Shown here piece after piece: positions 22,171 through 34,500 of a stretch of 64,000 nt of DNA. The notes under the pieces were generated by a model that had not been told where the DNA came from, ran no database searches, and saw only the letters and a program-made list of their open reading frames with translations. The stretch comes from Cyanophora paradoxa (lineage: Eukaryota; Glaucocystophyceae; Cyanophorales; Cyanophoraceae), in assembly GCA_004431415.1 (NCBI GenBank), contig QPMI01000242.1, positions 59,149 through 123,148 on the forward strand. Direction: 5' to 3'. Made by a program: the position numbers and the translations under genes. Within the stretch, counting starts at the first letter, position 1. Each line of letters begins with the position of its first letter.

Positions 22171-23275
22171 CTATGCATGTGCACTTTTCTCTTCCGAGAC
22201 TCCCTGCGTGTTTTTAATGACTGCACACGTTTTCATTGCCTGCGCGTTATTCTATGATAGATGTGACGAGCGTAATTTGTACGTAACTGTACGGTAGATA
22301 AGGTTTAATTTGGACAGAATTTCAGATGTTGGCCGGGCCGGGCCCGGGCCGCCGGGCTTTCAAGTTTAGCCAAGGTCACGCGAGCAGCACCGTGGCACAG
22401 GGTTAGCGGGTCACCGGGTGCCGCAGTGCCGCAGTGCCCAGTGCCTGCACTGCACGCGGATCATCGGACTCCGAGGCTCCGGGATTTCGGGACTAGAGAT
22501 TCCGAATTTCAGCCTGGGCAGTGGTTGCCGCAGTGCGCATCTCAGAGTCTTCGAGTCTTGCCGCAGTGCCACTGGGGCATGCCATGATCATCGGATGATG
22601 GCATGCCGCAGTGCCAATTCAATGATTTAATGTTGGGCCAGCGCCCTCATGATCAGACGTACGGCGACGGGTTGAACTTCAGTAACATTGCACTTGACTC
22701 AGTGAAATTCAATGCATGTGCACTTTTCTCTTCCGAGACTCCCTGCGTGTTTTTAATGACTGCACACGTTTTCATTGCCTGCGCGTTATTCTATGATAGA
22801 TGTGACGAGCGTAATTTGTACGTAACTGTACGGTAGATAAGGTTTAATTCAAGATTTGGACAGAATTTCAGATATCGATGTTGGCCGGGCCGGGCCCGGG
22901 CCGCCGGGCTTTCAAGTTAAGCCAAGGTCACGCGAGCAGCACCGTGGCACTGTGGCACAGGGTTAGCGGGTCACCGGGTGCCGCAGTGCCGCAGTGCCCA
23001 GTGCCTGCACTGCACGCGGATCCGATGATGATCATCGGACTCCGGGATTTCGGGACTAGACTCTGAGAGATTCCGAATTTCAGTGGTTGCCGCAGTGCGC
23101 ATCTCAGAGTCTTGCCACTGGGGCATGCCATGATCATCGGATGATGGCATGCCCGGCGGCCGCAGTGCCAATTCAATGATTTAATGTTGGGCCAGCCTGG
23201 CAGCGCCCTCATGATCAGACGTACGGCGACGGGTTGAACTTCAGTAACATTGCACTTGACTCAGTGAAATTCAAG
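22171..23275 (+). repeat. Tandem duplication of a 0.55-kb non-coding unit
   Basis: 22171-22713 and 22714-23275 are near-identical head-to-tail copies, both starting at gcatgtgcacttttctcttc and ending at ttgactcagtgaaattcaa. They differ mainly by short insertions rather than substitutions: extra atcgat at 22874, extra ccggcggc near 23153, extra cctggcag near 23195, and a longer palindrome around 23020-23040. Each copy contains a hairpin built on ggcatgccatgatcat/atgatggcatgcc and several gccgcagtgcc motifs. Confidence 0.9.
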
Positions 23276-23541
23276 CCTTTTGAGGTTCGTTTCAAGTTTC
23301 ACTGTCAACTTGCAAGTAGCCTACTCATGGTCGCCCGACGTATGGCACACAGACATGCTGCTAGTTAACAGCTAGCGAACGTCACATGCCACGATCTCAT
23401 GCAATTACCCCGGCCCGTCACTGCGTCGCAATCGAGAAAGGCTCGCGCGCGCTTGTGTCAGTGTCGCGCGATAATATTGATAGGACTGCAGATGAAGGAG
23501 GAGGGGGGAGAAGGTTGGAGGATGCGCGTGGGGCCACCTCG

Positions 23542-26500
23542 CTAGGCGTCGGTGAGGTCGACGGAGGGCCCGCCGGGGAGCGAGCGCGCGGAGAGGCTGC
23601 GGGCGGAGGAGCCGGCCGGGCGCGGCGCGCTCACGTTCGTCGCCTTGCGCTGCAGGCCGCCCTCCGGCCCCGCCGCCATCACCACCAGCTCGTCCCCGGG
23701 CGGCGTCCCCGACGCCCCCTTGGCCGGCGTCGCCGCCGCCCCAAGCGGCGCGCCCCGCACCGCCCCGGGCGCTGCGAAGGCCGAGCCCGAGGAGCGGGGG
23801 GAGAGGGCGGCGGTGGGTCCGCTGGGGGCGACGGCGGCGAGGGTGCGCGGGCTGAGGGCGGCCGGGGAGGCGCGCGCGACGGTCGCCAGCCGCAGCTCCG
23901 CCGTCGCCGCCCGCCGTTCCGCAGCCTCCAGCTGCCGCTGCCCCCCCGCCACCCTCAGCCCCGCCCCGCCAGGAGGAGACGTGGCAGGGGCGAGGCGCCC
24001 ACCTGCAACTCTCCCGCTGTCCGCTCGAAATCGCGCGGGGAGGCCTGCGGGGCGGTCGGGGCGGGTCGGGGGCGGGGGCGGGGGCGGGGCGCACGCTGGC
24101 GCGCTTGAAGGTCTCGAGCTTGAACCACTGGAGCTCCTCGTTCTCGGCCTGGAGGCGCGCGATGGCCCCCTCGAGCTCGCTGACGCGCGCGCCGCCGCGC
24201 TCCTCCCCGCGCGGCTCCTTCAGCACCGCCTGCAGCAGCGACACGTTCTCCTGCTGCAGCCGCGCCACCTCCTGCGCCGCGCTCGCCGCCCCGCCCCTCG
24301 CCCCGCCCGCCCCGCCCCGCCCCGCCCCGCGCACCTCGCGCAGCACGACGAGCTCGCGGCCCATCGCCGCCGCGTCGGGGCCCTCCTGGCCCGCGGCGTG
24401 CCCCGCGGCGTGGCGGCCTTGGCGGCGGCCCCGGAGGCGCGCCCCTGGCTGCCGGCGAGGCTCCGGTGCGTGCCCGACTGGAGGAGCGCCTCGAGCTGCT
24501 TGCCGTCGGCGCCGCCGCGGGCCGCCTCCTTGGCGGCGAAGAGGCGGCGGGTGAGGGCCTCGTTCTCGTCGCGCAGGAGGATGAGCTGCTCGACGACCTT
24601 GCCCGCCGCCGCCTGTTCCTGCCGCAGCGCCTCGACCTCCTGCTGCAGCGCCGCCCGTTCGGCGGCCCCCCGGGCGAGCTCGCCGCGCAGGGCGGCGGCG
24701 GCGTGCTGGGCGTCGCCGCCGGCGCGGGACTCGGCCTCGAGGGCCTCGAGCTGCGCCTGCGCCATCTTCAGCTGGTACTCCAGCGACACGGACTCCGCCT
24801 GTATCGCCTCAGGCCCCGCCGCCCCCGCCCCGGCCCCGGCCCCGCGCACGTGCAGCCGGTCCCGCTCCCGCCGCATCTCCTCCAGCTTGGCGGCAGAGGC
24901 CTCGGCGGCCTTGGCGTGGGCGGCGGCCTCGGCGTGGGCGTTGGCGGCGGCCTTGCGGAGGGCGTCGGTGTCGGCGCGCCGGCCCTCCAGCTCCTGCACC
25001 TTGGCGACGATCTCCCGGTTCTCCGCCTGCATCGCCTCCTTCACCCCGTACAGCTGCCGCCCCGCCCCCACGCCCCTCGCACCCCGCTCCGCCGGCCCCG
25101 CCCCGCCCCGCGGCGCCGCGCGGGGGCACCTCCTGGCGGAGCGAGTCGCGCTCGGCGGCGAGCTTGTCGCGCTCCCGCTCCACCGCCTCCAGCGCCTCGA
25201 TCGCCTCCTCCGCCGCCCGCGCCGCCTCCCGACCCCGCCGGTCCGCCTCCCGCTGCCGCCCCGCGTCGGCCCCGCCCCGCGAGCCGCGCGCGCCGCGCCG
25301 CGCCGCGCGGGCGGCGCACCGCCTCGCGCTCGAAGCGGGTCGCCTCCTCCGCGGCGGCGGCCGCCCGCCGCTCGAGCCGCTCCGCGCGCTCCCGCCCCTC
25401 GTCGCCCTGCTCCGCCGCCTCCCGCCCCGCCGCTCCGCCTCCCGCCGCCCCGCCGCCTCCTCCTCCACGCGCTTCTCCAGCGCTTGCACCTGCGGCCGCC
25501 TCAGGCGCCGGCGGGCGGGGCGGGCGGGGGTGCGGGGCGGGCCTGGCGGCGAGGGCGTCGCGCTCGGCGGCGGTCTCGGCGGCGGCGCGGCGGAGGGCGT
25601 CGGCCTGGCGGGAGACGGCGGCGTGGTCGCGCTTCAGCTGCTCGGCCCCCTCCATCTCGCCCCGCAGCGCCCCGATCTGCTCCTGCAGCCGCTCCAGCTC
25701 CCGCGCCCCCGCTCCTGCCGCTCCCGGCTCCGCTCCGCCGCCCCGCGCCCCTCCTCCGCCTCCCGCCGCCACCGCTCCGCCTCCTCCTCCTTCTGCGCTG
25801 CGATCGCCTCCACGGCCGCCGTGCGCGCCGCCAGCTCCGCCGCCGCCTCCTTGCGCGCCTCCTTCCGCGCCTCCGCCGCCGCCCGCTCCGCCTTGCGCTC
25901 GGCCTCGTCCTTGGCCTGCGGGCGCCGCAGCGTGGGCCCCGGGGCGGGCGGGGCGGGCGGGCGGGCGGGGCGGACGGCCTTGAGGTCGGCGAGCTCGCGG
26001 CGGAGGTCGTCGGCGTGGGAGGACTCGCCGGCCGCCAGCGCCCCTTGAGCGCCTCGTGCCGCCGCTCCACCGCCCCCAGCTGCTCCTCCAGCTCCCGCAC
26101 CCGCCGCTCGTACGCCCCGCCCGCTGCCCCTGCGCCCCGCCTCGCCCCCGGCCGCGGGAGGGCAGCGGGCGGGGCCTCGCCTGCGCATTGGACTCGACGG
26201 TGAGGGCCTCGACGCGCCGCGCCAGCGCCGCGCGCTCGCGCTCGGCGGCAGCGCGCTCGCCCTCGGCGGCCGCGAGCTGCTCGCGCGCCTCGTCGAGCTG
26301 CTCGCGCGCCCCGCGAGCTCCCGCCGCGCCTGCTCCAGCTGCGCGCCGGCCCCCGCGCCGCCCTGGAGCTGCTGCTCGGCGGCGGCGGCGCGCTCCTCGG
26401 CGCGGTCGCGGAGGGCGCGCTCGCGGGCGGTGTCGCGGCGGCTCTTCTCGAGCTGCTCGCCGAGGAGGGCGACCTTGGCCTGGAGCTCGCCCAGCTCGCG

Positions 26501-28553
26501 GTTCACCTGCGCCAGCAGCCGCGCCTCCCCCGCCTTGAGCGCCTCCACCTGCTCCGCCACCCGCCGCGCCTGCTCCTCCACCGCCGCGTCCCCCGCCGCC
26601 GCCGCCGCCAGCTCCGACCGCATCTCCCGGTCCGCCCGGCTCACCATCGCCTCCAGCTCCCGCACTTGCTCCGCGTACGGGTGCTCCCCCGCCCCGCCCT
26701 CCCGCTCTCGCGCGAAGCCCTCCGAGGGGAGCGGCCCCGGCACCGGCAGCGCCCCCGGCCCCGCGCCTCGCCCGTCCGCCTCGGCCCGGCGCCGCTCGAT
26801 GGCGGTCTTGAGCATCTGCGCGGGGGTCAGCGGAGCGCGGGGCGGGGGAAGAGGGGGGCGGGGCGGGCGGGCCTCGAACTTGGGCTCGAGCTCGTTGAGG
26901 CGCGCGGCGCGGCGGAAGAGCTCCTCCTCCGCGCGCCGCCGCGTCGGGCTCACCCCCCGCTCCTCCGCCTCCTGCTGCCGCGACAGCTGCTCCAGCGCCC
27001 GCGCCCCCGCCCCGGACCCCACGCTCCCGCCCGCCCCGCCTCGCCCCGCCCCGACGCCAGCCGCGGCAGCGGGCTGCCGAGGCCCGGGGCGTGCCGAGGG
27101 GGCGAAGCCCGGGGCGCGGGGGCTGGCGGCCTCGAGGCGGCGGAGGCGCTCCTGGCTCTCCGCGAGGGCCGCGATGGCGGGGCCGGCCTGCGGCTCCGCG
27201 TACTTCACCAGCTCCTCCTCCAGCCGCCGCCCCTCCAGCACCGCAAGCTCCGCCCGGCGCCCCTCGATCTCCCGCTGCTGCCCCGTCAGCCCCGCCCCGG
27301 GGCCCCGGCGCGGGGCGGGGACCTGGCGGCGCTGCTCGCGGCCGCGGGTGCGGCGCTCGTCGAGGAACTGCACGCCCGTCGGATCCGGCCCCGGGTCCCC
27401 CGCCGCCGAGAAGACACGGAAGAGCGCGTGCAGCTGCCGGCCCGTCGGCGCCGGCGCAGGGGCGGGCCGGGGGCCGGGGCGGGGCGGACCTGGAGGAGGA
27501 GGAACTCGTCGTCGCGCTGCTTCGCGAAGAACTCGTCGACCGTCCAGAAGCACGGCAGCCCGTTCATCCGCAGCAGCTCCAGCACGTACCCCACGTTCGC
27601 CCGCGCCTCCTCCCTGTCCCCCTGTCAGCCGCCCCGCCCCGCCCCGCCTCGCGCATCGCCCCCCGGCGCACTCGTTCTCCGGCTGGCAGTAGACCCGCGA
27701 GAGGTCCGGGATGTGCTCTGCGGCAGCCGTCGCCCCCTCTGGCGCGGGGCCGGCGGCGGGGCGCACGCACCGGGGACGGGGAGCTTGGGGTACTGGGCGA
27801 CGGGCCGCTGCGCCTTGCAGGCGATGTGGCGGTGGAGCACGCAGGCGAGGGCGGCGCCGCTGCCGAAGTCCTCCCACAGGAGCGCCTCGCCGCCCTTCTT
27901 CGCGAAGGAGAAGGCGTGGTGCGAGAGCAGCTTCCCGTACGGCCGCAGCGCGTCCCCGTAGAACCGCCGCATCTCCTTCGCCACCGCCGCGCCCCGCGCA
28001 TCGCTCAGCACGAACGCCTGCCCGGCCGTCAGCCCGCGGGGCCGGCTTCGTTGCTCGAGAGGTGCGAGCGGCACGATTTGCGCTGTTCACCTCGACCACC
28101 TCGTGCAGCAGGCTGTAAACCTTTTCAGGCTTCTTTTCGTAGATCTCCTCAGCCGATGGGATGTACTGCGGAGCGCGGGCGAGTGAGAAGGCTTCTCTAT
28201 TGAGACAAAACGGCGGAGAAAGAAGAGGCGGACCTGGGCGCGACGCGAGCGCTTCCAGATGATCGAGAGAGCCTTCTCGATGTTGTTCAGTGCCGGCTGC
28301 TTCGAAAGGACCTTCTTGTTTATGCCCAGAATTTGCACATCTGCGACGACCACGTCAGGCGCCGCCAGCCCCACTAGTCGTTTCGTTGTCGCAAGCGGAT
28401 ATGCTCGCAGCGACGCACCTGGGGCAAGGTGCTGGACCAGTGCGCAGAGGAGGATACCGGAACGAAACTCGTCGGCGATGTTAGCCGGCGTGAGAGGTTG
28501 TGTGAGCTGAAGTGAATTGAGAAAGCGTAGCAGCTGCGCGCTCCGTGTCTTGC
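23542..28553 (-). CDS. CH-domain coiled-coil protein
   Basis: Large multi-exon minus-strand gene. The first exon I can place starts at 28553 (KTRSAQLLRFLNSLQL); the true start codon lies further upstream. The N-terminus holds a calponin-homology-type region: FRSGILLCALVQHLAP, NNIEKALSIIWKRSR, IPSAEEIYEKKPEKVYSLL. A second helical segment follows: WEDFGSGAALACVLHRHI, NVGYVLELLRMNGLP, VDEFFAKQRDDEFLLLQ. From about 27.4 to 24.1 kb the exons encode Glu/Ala/Arg/Leu heptad-like coiled coil (for example RLQAENEELQWFKLETFK). The C-terminus is Ser/Pro-rich and ends GPSVDLTDA. Introns are short and GC-rich. Predicted cytoskeletal (actin- or microtubule-associated) protein; no specific orthologue recognised. 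Confidence 0.78.
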
Positions 28554-28861
28554 CTGCGTGACGACGGAAGTCAACGAGCCGCCGACTTCAAAGCCTAGCG
28601 CGGCGCGGGAGGCGCTGCTGGTAGCAAAAGCGTGCTAACCTACACGGGCTGACGATGCGGCCGACAAGCGGTCGCCGTCGACCTGCTGGCGGCGAGCTTC
28701 GTCAGTGTGAGCAAGCTCCACGCGCTCGCGGTGCGAACCTCCATCCAGTCTCCAATGACCGCAAGCAGTCTCGCGGGCCTCGTTCTCTCTCCGGCGGCCG
28801 GCGGCGCGGGCCGCGCGGCAATTGGGGGGTAGAGGCAGCCGCTGAGCGCTCGTCTTGATCG
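28554..28861. promoter_or_regulatory. Divergent intergenic/promoter region
   Basis: Separates the 5' end of the minus-strand CH-domain gene from the start codon of the plus-strand methyltransferase. At most about 300 bp, it must hold the methyltransferase promoter and probably the first exon or promoter of the CH gene. No TATA-like box is evident. Confidence 0.4.
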
Positions 28862-30262
28862 ATGGACGAAGCGGGCGGCGATAATGACAGCGATGTCGAG
28901 TACCACGACGATGACTTCGAGTGGGAGGAGCTTGCGAGCCGAGTGGCCGAGAGCGTTGCGCGGCAGCCGCAGCTTGCGGACGCGTCCACACGAGGTGCAA
29001 TCAGCCTCCTTAACTGCCGGTAACTGCCGGTTAACGCTGTTGCGCAGGTCGACTCGAGGCCGAGGTGAGCGCGCGCGCGCAGCCTGCAGCTGCCGGTTGT
29101 TAGCAAGTCTCTCGGTGCAGGCGGCCTCGCAATGGGACAGCTTCTACAATCGAAACGAGGCGAAGTTCTTCAAGGACCGTCGCTATCTCCTCGCTGCCTT
29201 CCCCGAGGAGCTCGACCCGTCGCGGAGGCCGCCGGACAGTGCGCCTCTTCGGCTGCTGGAGTGTGGATGTGAGCCCCGCGCGCGCCCCGCTCTACACGAT
29301 CCGGGTTCTCTTGATCCCACTCTTTTAGGTGGCGCAGGCAACACTCTCTTCTCGTTGCTGCGGCGGGACCGGCGCATGGAGGCGGTCGCTTTCGACTACA
29401 GCGCGCGGGCTGTCCAGCTGGTCACCGAGTCGCCCTTCTTCGACCCTCTGCGCTGCTCGGCCTTCACCTGGGACATCGAGGTGCCCCCCCGAGCCCGCCC
29501 TGCCGCCCTCTCGCCTTGCTGCCCCGGGGCGCCCCCCGCGCGGGCCGGGGGCCAGACTCTGAGAGATCGATCAGTCCCTTCGGCTGATCATGACGCGGGG
29601 CCGGCAGAGGGAGGCGCTACCGGGGGAGCTGGTCGGCGAGGGGAGCGTGGACGTGGCGACGCTGGTCTTCTCCCTCTCCGCGATGGCGCCCCAGAACATG
29701 CCCGCCGTCCTCCGCCGCATCCGCGCCGTCCGGCCCCGCCCCCGGCGCACCCCTCCGGCGCCTGACTGCCGGCGCAGGCGCTGCGGCCCGGCGGCCTCGT
29801 TTTGTTTAGGGACTACGGCCTCTATGACCTCTCCCAGTTGCGCTTCAAGCCGACGGCGAAACTCGGGGAGAGCTACTAGTTTGCCCCATGCCTTCTCCTC
29901 CTGCTCCGTGCCTCTGAGTCTGCATCGTTTGGCAGTGCTCGAGGGGACGGCACGCGGTCCTTTTTCTTCACAAAGGGTGCGTTTGTTTAAATGACTCCGA
30001 TCCGCATCAGTGCGGGCGCCAGCCTCAAGCTTGCCCGCACCGCCTGCGGGGCGCCCGGCGATGGCGGCGGGCAGAGCAGGCGAGGGCGCTCTTCGAGGGG
30101 CGGGAGGACTGGCAGCGCGCGGAGGGCGGGGGCGGGGAGCCCCCCGAGGACCGCCCCTTCGAGTGCCTCGACGTGCGCTACAGTACGGTGCGGAATTACA
30201 ACCGCAAGAAGCGCGTGAGCATGGAGCGCGTGTGGGTGTCTGGAAAATTCAGGAGACGATAG
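28862..30262 (+). CDS. tRNA N3-methylcytidine methyltransferase (METTL2/6/8, Trm140 family)
   Basis: SAM-dependent enzyme that methylates C32 of certain tRNAs. Eight exons (28862-28994, 29048-29064, 29121-29268, 29329-29480, 29575-29727, 29778-29878, 29936-29976, 30075-30262) give exactly 310 residues, with every phase matching. Family landmarks in order: acidic [32 protein letters not shown] motif I LECGCGAGNTLF, the acidic end of strand 2 in [63 protein letters not shown], and C-terminal [17 protein letters not shown]. One exon is only 17 nt. Introns are all GT-AG, 50-98 nt. Its stop lies 23 bp from the stop of the convergent minus-strand gene. Complete and apparently intact. Confidence 0.94.
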
Positions 30263-30285
30263 GGCACGGGGAGGGCGGGACGGGG

Positions 30286-30905
30286 TCACTTGTGGCGGAG
30301 GCGGGCCTCGAAGCGGTCGAGTTCCGAGCTGCTCTCCTTCGCCTCCCGCGCCGCCTCGCGTGCCAACTCCCGCGCCTCCTCCTCCTGCCCCGTGTCAGCC
30401 AGCCCAGAGCGCCCCGGGCCGCCCCCTGCGCACCTCCTCGGACATCGCCCGCACAGGCGGGTTCACAGGCCCCTTGCGCGGCGCCGACTGCATCGGCGCG
30501 GCCTGCTTCTTCATCACCGGCGGGCCCTTCGGGACGTGGACTGCGCTGTCAGGGTCAGGACGGCGGCCGGCCGCTCGAGTGGCGTCTGCGAGCGGCGTAC
30601 TTGGCGGTTTACTTGCGGGCGCCGACGCCTTTGTGCTCCGCGGCTTTTCTCCGCGCAGCCTCCGCTCGAACTCGTCGATGTCTGCAGCGCGGCCAAGCTG
30701 CGATCAGCCCCACTGCCGTGGCTCGCTGCAACGCGTCTAGCGCGCCTTTTGCAGAGTCCACAGGGGTAGTCTCTGGCTCAGGCATGTACGTGTCCTCCAG
30801 GTCGGCGCTCACTTTAGTCACGGGCGACGCGCGGGCGACAGCTGCAGAGCCGGAACCTGCCGCCGGCCCTCCTGACGCAGAGCGCTGCACGCCTGCTCTT
30901 CTCAT
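30286..30905 (-). CDS. Small charged helical protein, unknown
   Basis: Minus-strand gene ending 23 bp from the methyltransferase stop. Exon 30286-30384 encodes EEEARELAREAAREAKESS then ELDRFEARLRHK and stop. A 49-nt GT-AG intron follows (30385-30433), then exon 30434-30681 with DIDEFERRLRGEKPRS and a Pro-rich stretch. A further exon upstream (to at least 30905) contains TKVSADLEDTYMPEPETT; its donor is not resolved and the start is uncertain. The near-identical motifs IDEFERRLRG and LDRFEARLRH are notable. No family recognised; a coiled-coil adaptor or RNA-binding tail is possible but unsupported. Confidence 0.5.
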
Positions 30906-31574
30906 CGTCTGCCGCTGGGGTGTCGTGTGGGCCAGAGGAGCTGTTGTCACAATCGTAATCGGTGCTGCTGTCGGCCGTGTGGGGTGCCGTAATCGTAATC
31001 GCACTCACAGCTAGCCTGTGCGGAGCAGATATGCGGGCTAAATGCGAAGCGAAGAAGCTGCTGTTGCTGGAGGGGGAAGAAGCGGGGGCTACATGTACAG
31101 CAACGTTGGAAACCTGATGCGTCGCCTGTGCTAGTTCGAGTATGCACGCGGTGCGGTTCTCCCGCGCAGCGCGCGGCTTTGAGCGCTGCGGCGGCGGCAC
31201 CGGTAGCGCATTGGCAACCGCGGCTGAGCCCGGCGGCCGCGGCGGCACTGGTCGCGGTGTTGAGCACGGCGGCGGCGCTGTTGCGCGTTGCATCAGAGTT
31301 CAGCGCGTCAACTGCACTGCCCTGATCATGAGCTGGTCCCCCGGGGGAGCCAGCGCTAGCGCTTCCCCCGGGGGAGCCCCGGGGGAGCCCCGAGCCCGCC
31401 GCCCCTCGTCGCCGCCCTCTAGATCTGCGAAGATACCTAGGCTTTCTCCCCCGGCTCGAGCTCCGCTTCACGCCGACCCCTGAACCAGCGCTAGCGCTAG
31501 CTGCAGTGCTCGCTATAGCTCTCCGACGAACTCGCCATCCGCGACTCATCTTTGACGAACTTGCCATCCGCGAC
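30906..31574. other. Short palindrome-rich intergenic region
   Basis: Contains tcccccgggggagcc repeats at about 31337-31400 and agcgctagcgct trimer palindromes at about 31350 and 31488. Open frames here are low complexity and I do not call them. Confidence 0.45.
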
Positions 31575-34500
31575 TCATCTCGGACTGGGCAGTCCGAGTT
31601 GCGGGTACAGTCGTAGATGAGTCTCAGCAGACATTTGCTGTGTCCATGGATGCCCGCGCTCTTCAGGGGCAGAGGGGGCGCTAGGTGGGGGCGGGGGCCG
31701 GGGCAGCGAGGGCGTGGTAGAGGGGTACCAGGCACCTGCAGCCCGCTCGCCTCTCTGGGGCGCGGCGCGGGCGGCCGGCGGGCGGGCGGGGCGGACCAGG
31801 CGCTGCCGGGCGCCGCGGTCAGAGGACGGGGCGGCCCGAGGGTCAAGGTTGAGAACGGCAGCGCACTCTAAGGCGGCGTACTCCAGCTGGGCAGGCGGCA
31901 GCGGCCGCCGCTCCCAGTTGAAGATCTTCCCGAGTTGCGCCGGCGCCGGGCCAGGGGTAAGAGATCGAAACGGGGTTTGGAATGTGAGCAAAGTGCACCT
32001 GGGGTCGCTTGTCGAGCGGGCGCCCGAGCACGCGCTCCACGGCCCCTGCCAGCGACGGCAGCGCCCTGCCCGCCCCGCCATCAGCCGCCCCGCCCAGCCC
32101 GCAGCAAACGGCGCCGGCAAGGCGACCTGCGGGCCCCCGGGGCGGGGCGGGGCAGCTGGCGGGCGCAGAGTGTCTGGCGGTGTATGCGTGAGGCGGGGAG
32201 GGGGGGCGGGGTGAGGGCAGGGGAGGCGCCTGCAGGTCCACGAGGGGTGCGACCGCCCCCCGCTGCTGCACCCCCGCGAGCGCGGGGAACGAGGCCGAGA
32301 GCGCTGCGCCGGGTGAGGCCCCGCGCGCGGCGCGGCGCGGCGCCGCGCGGTGGTGCGTACATTTGAGATCCGAGGCGAAGGAGAAGCCGAGCTGCGGGGT
32401 GCGTGAGAACCGGGGCCGAGGGGCCGGGGGCGGTGACTGGGGCGGGCCTTGAGGTGGTGCGGGGAGCGGAAGAGGGCGGCGAGGAGGGCGGGGCCGGCCT
32501 CGGGGAGGGCGAGCACGTCGAGGAGCCTGCGCACGCGGTCATTCAGATGACCGCGGGGCGCGTGAAGAGCGTGCGACGTGCCAGGCGCGGTCGGCGGTGG
32601 CGAGCTGCACGAGCGCCGTGCGCTTCGCGTGGCGCCACTCGCTGTCGAGGCCCACCACCAGGAGCCCCGCCTGCGCCCCGTCGGCCCCCGCGCGGCAGCG
32701 GCGCGGGCCGGGGCGGGCACGGGGGGTTGTGCCGGGGGCAGCTGGAGGGCGGCGGCGAGCTCCGCGAGGGCCTCCGCCGTCTCCACCCACGCCACCGGCA
32801 CCGGCAGACGCAGGAACTCGCTCCCCTCCCCCGCCTCTGCGCCCCGTCAGCCGCCTGCGCAGAGGCGGGGCCGGGTGGGGGACCCTGGGGCGGGGGGCCG
32901 GCGGAGGCGAGGAAGTCGGGGAGCGGGGGCAGGGGCCGGGGGAGGGCGTCGGCGTCGGGGCGGAGCGGAGCGAACTCCGCCTCGCCGAGGAGCCCGAAGT
33001 GGAGCGCCACGCGCGCCGCGAACGCCCGGCGCCCCCCGGGGACGAGGCCCTCGCGCCCCACCCCGAGCAGCAACAGCCGGGCGAGGGCGCGCTGCAGGGC
33101 GGGGCGGCCCTCGGCGAGCGCGAGGGCCGCCTCCACGGCCCCGCCGTAGAGGGCGGCCTTCACGGCGGCGGCCTCCTCGAGCTCGCAGAGGCGCGGGAAG
33201 CGCTCCTTCACGCCGAGCTCCTCGGCGAGGGCGACGAGGGAGGCGAGGGGCACGCGGCGGGTGCGCTCCTCGGGCGGCTGCTCGGGGCGGCCGCCGCGGG
33301 GCGCGGGGGCGCGGTAGAGGGCCCCCTCGAAGGCCCCCCCGAGGGCGGCCAGGCAGAAGGCGACGAAGGCCTCGCGGGCGGGGGCGGGGTAGGGGGCGAG
33401 GAGGCGGGCGGCGAGGGGCAGGAGGCGGTGGGCGAGGAGCGGGGCGTGCAGCTCCTCGAGCCCCGCCCACCGCCCGGGAACGCCTCGGCGATGAACCCCA
33501 TCGCCACCTGCCCGCCCCTCGCTTCCCCCGCCGCCGGCCTGGCGCGGGGCGGGGCCGGCGCGCCTGCGCGGTCGAGCAGCAGCCGGCGGCGCGCGCCTCC
33601 TCGAGCACCGCCCGCGCCCCGGCCTCCGCCTCCCGCTCGCCCGCCTCCGCCTGCCCCGCCCGTCGGCCCCGAGGGGCGCCGCGGCGCGGTGCGCACGAGG
33701 AGGGCCTGCAGGGCGAGGGCGAGGAGGGAGCTCGGTAGCGGCCGCTTGGGCGCCCCGCGCGCGCGCCCCGCGGCGGCGGCGGCGGCGCGGCGGCGGGCGA
33801 CGGCGGCGGCCTCCTGGAAGGCCCGCGCCGCCGCCGCCCGCGCCTCCACCTCTTCCCGCCCGCACGCCCGCCGCGCCCCGGCCCGGCGCCCCGCAGCACC
33901 GGCCTCGCCCTCCTCGGGCCCCGGGTCGTCTCCTGGCCCGGGCCCATCGCCCGGCCCCTCGCATGCTACCGCTGAAGCCGCGCTGGCACCCTCCGTCGCC
34001 TCCTCCGGAGGCGCCGGCTCGCACACCGTGCTCCCCGCCTCCTCCCGCTCGCACGCCCTGCGCGGCGGCTCGATCCATGCGGCGGCGCGGGCGGGGCCAG
34101 GGGCGGGGGCGGGCGGGCCTGGCGGCGCGGGAGCGGGAGACAACGCGGGCGATTTCGGCGGCGAGGCCAGCCGGCTCGCGCGCACCGCGGAAGAGGCCGC
34201 GCAAGGCGGCGCGCACGGCGGCGTGCTGAAAGCTGCGGAGCGGGTCGGGGCGGGGGGCGCGGGGGCGCGGGGGGCGGGGACCGGCGGAGGGCGCAGTCGT
34301 GGTGGAAGCGGTCGGCGCAGGCCCGCAGCGCCCCCTCCACGTCCCCCGCCGCCACCTCCACCGCCTCCTCCCACACCGCCCCCGCCTCCCCCTCCCCCGC
34401 CCTCCCCTCCGCCTCCTCCGCCCCCGCTGCCTCCTCGCCAGCCGCGCGGCGGGGGACCGCAGGGCGGGACGCGCTTGGGCCGCTGGGCGCCCTCTTGCCG

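Noticed and set aside
23552-26203. 883-codon plus-strand frame opposite the CH/coiled-coil gene
   Set aside because: Complement of Glu/Ala/Arg-rich coiled-coil codons. Pro/Arg/Ser low complexity, no domain.
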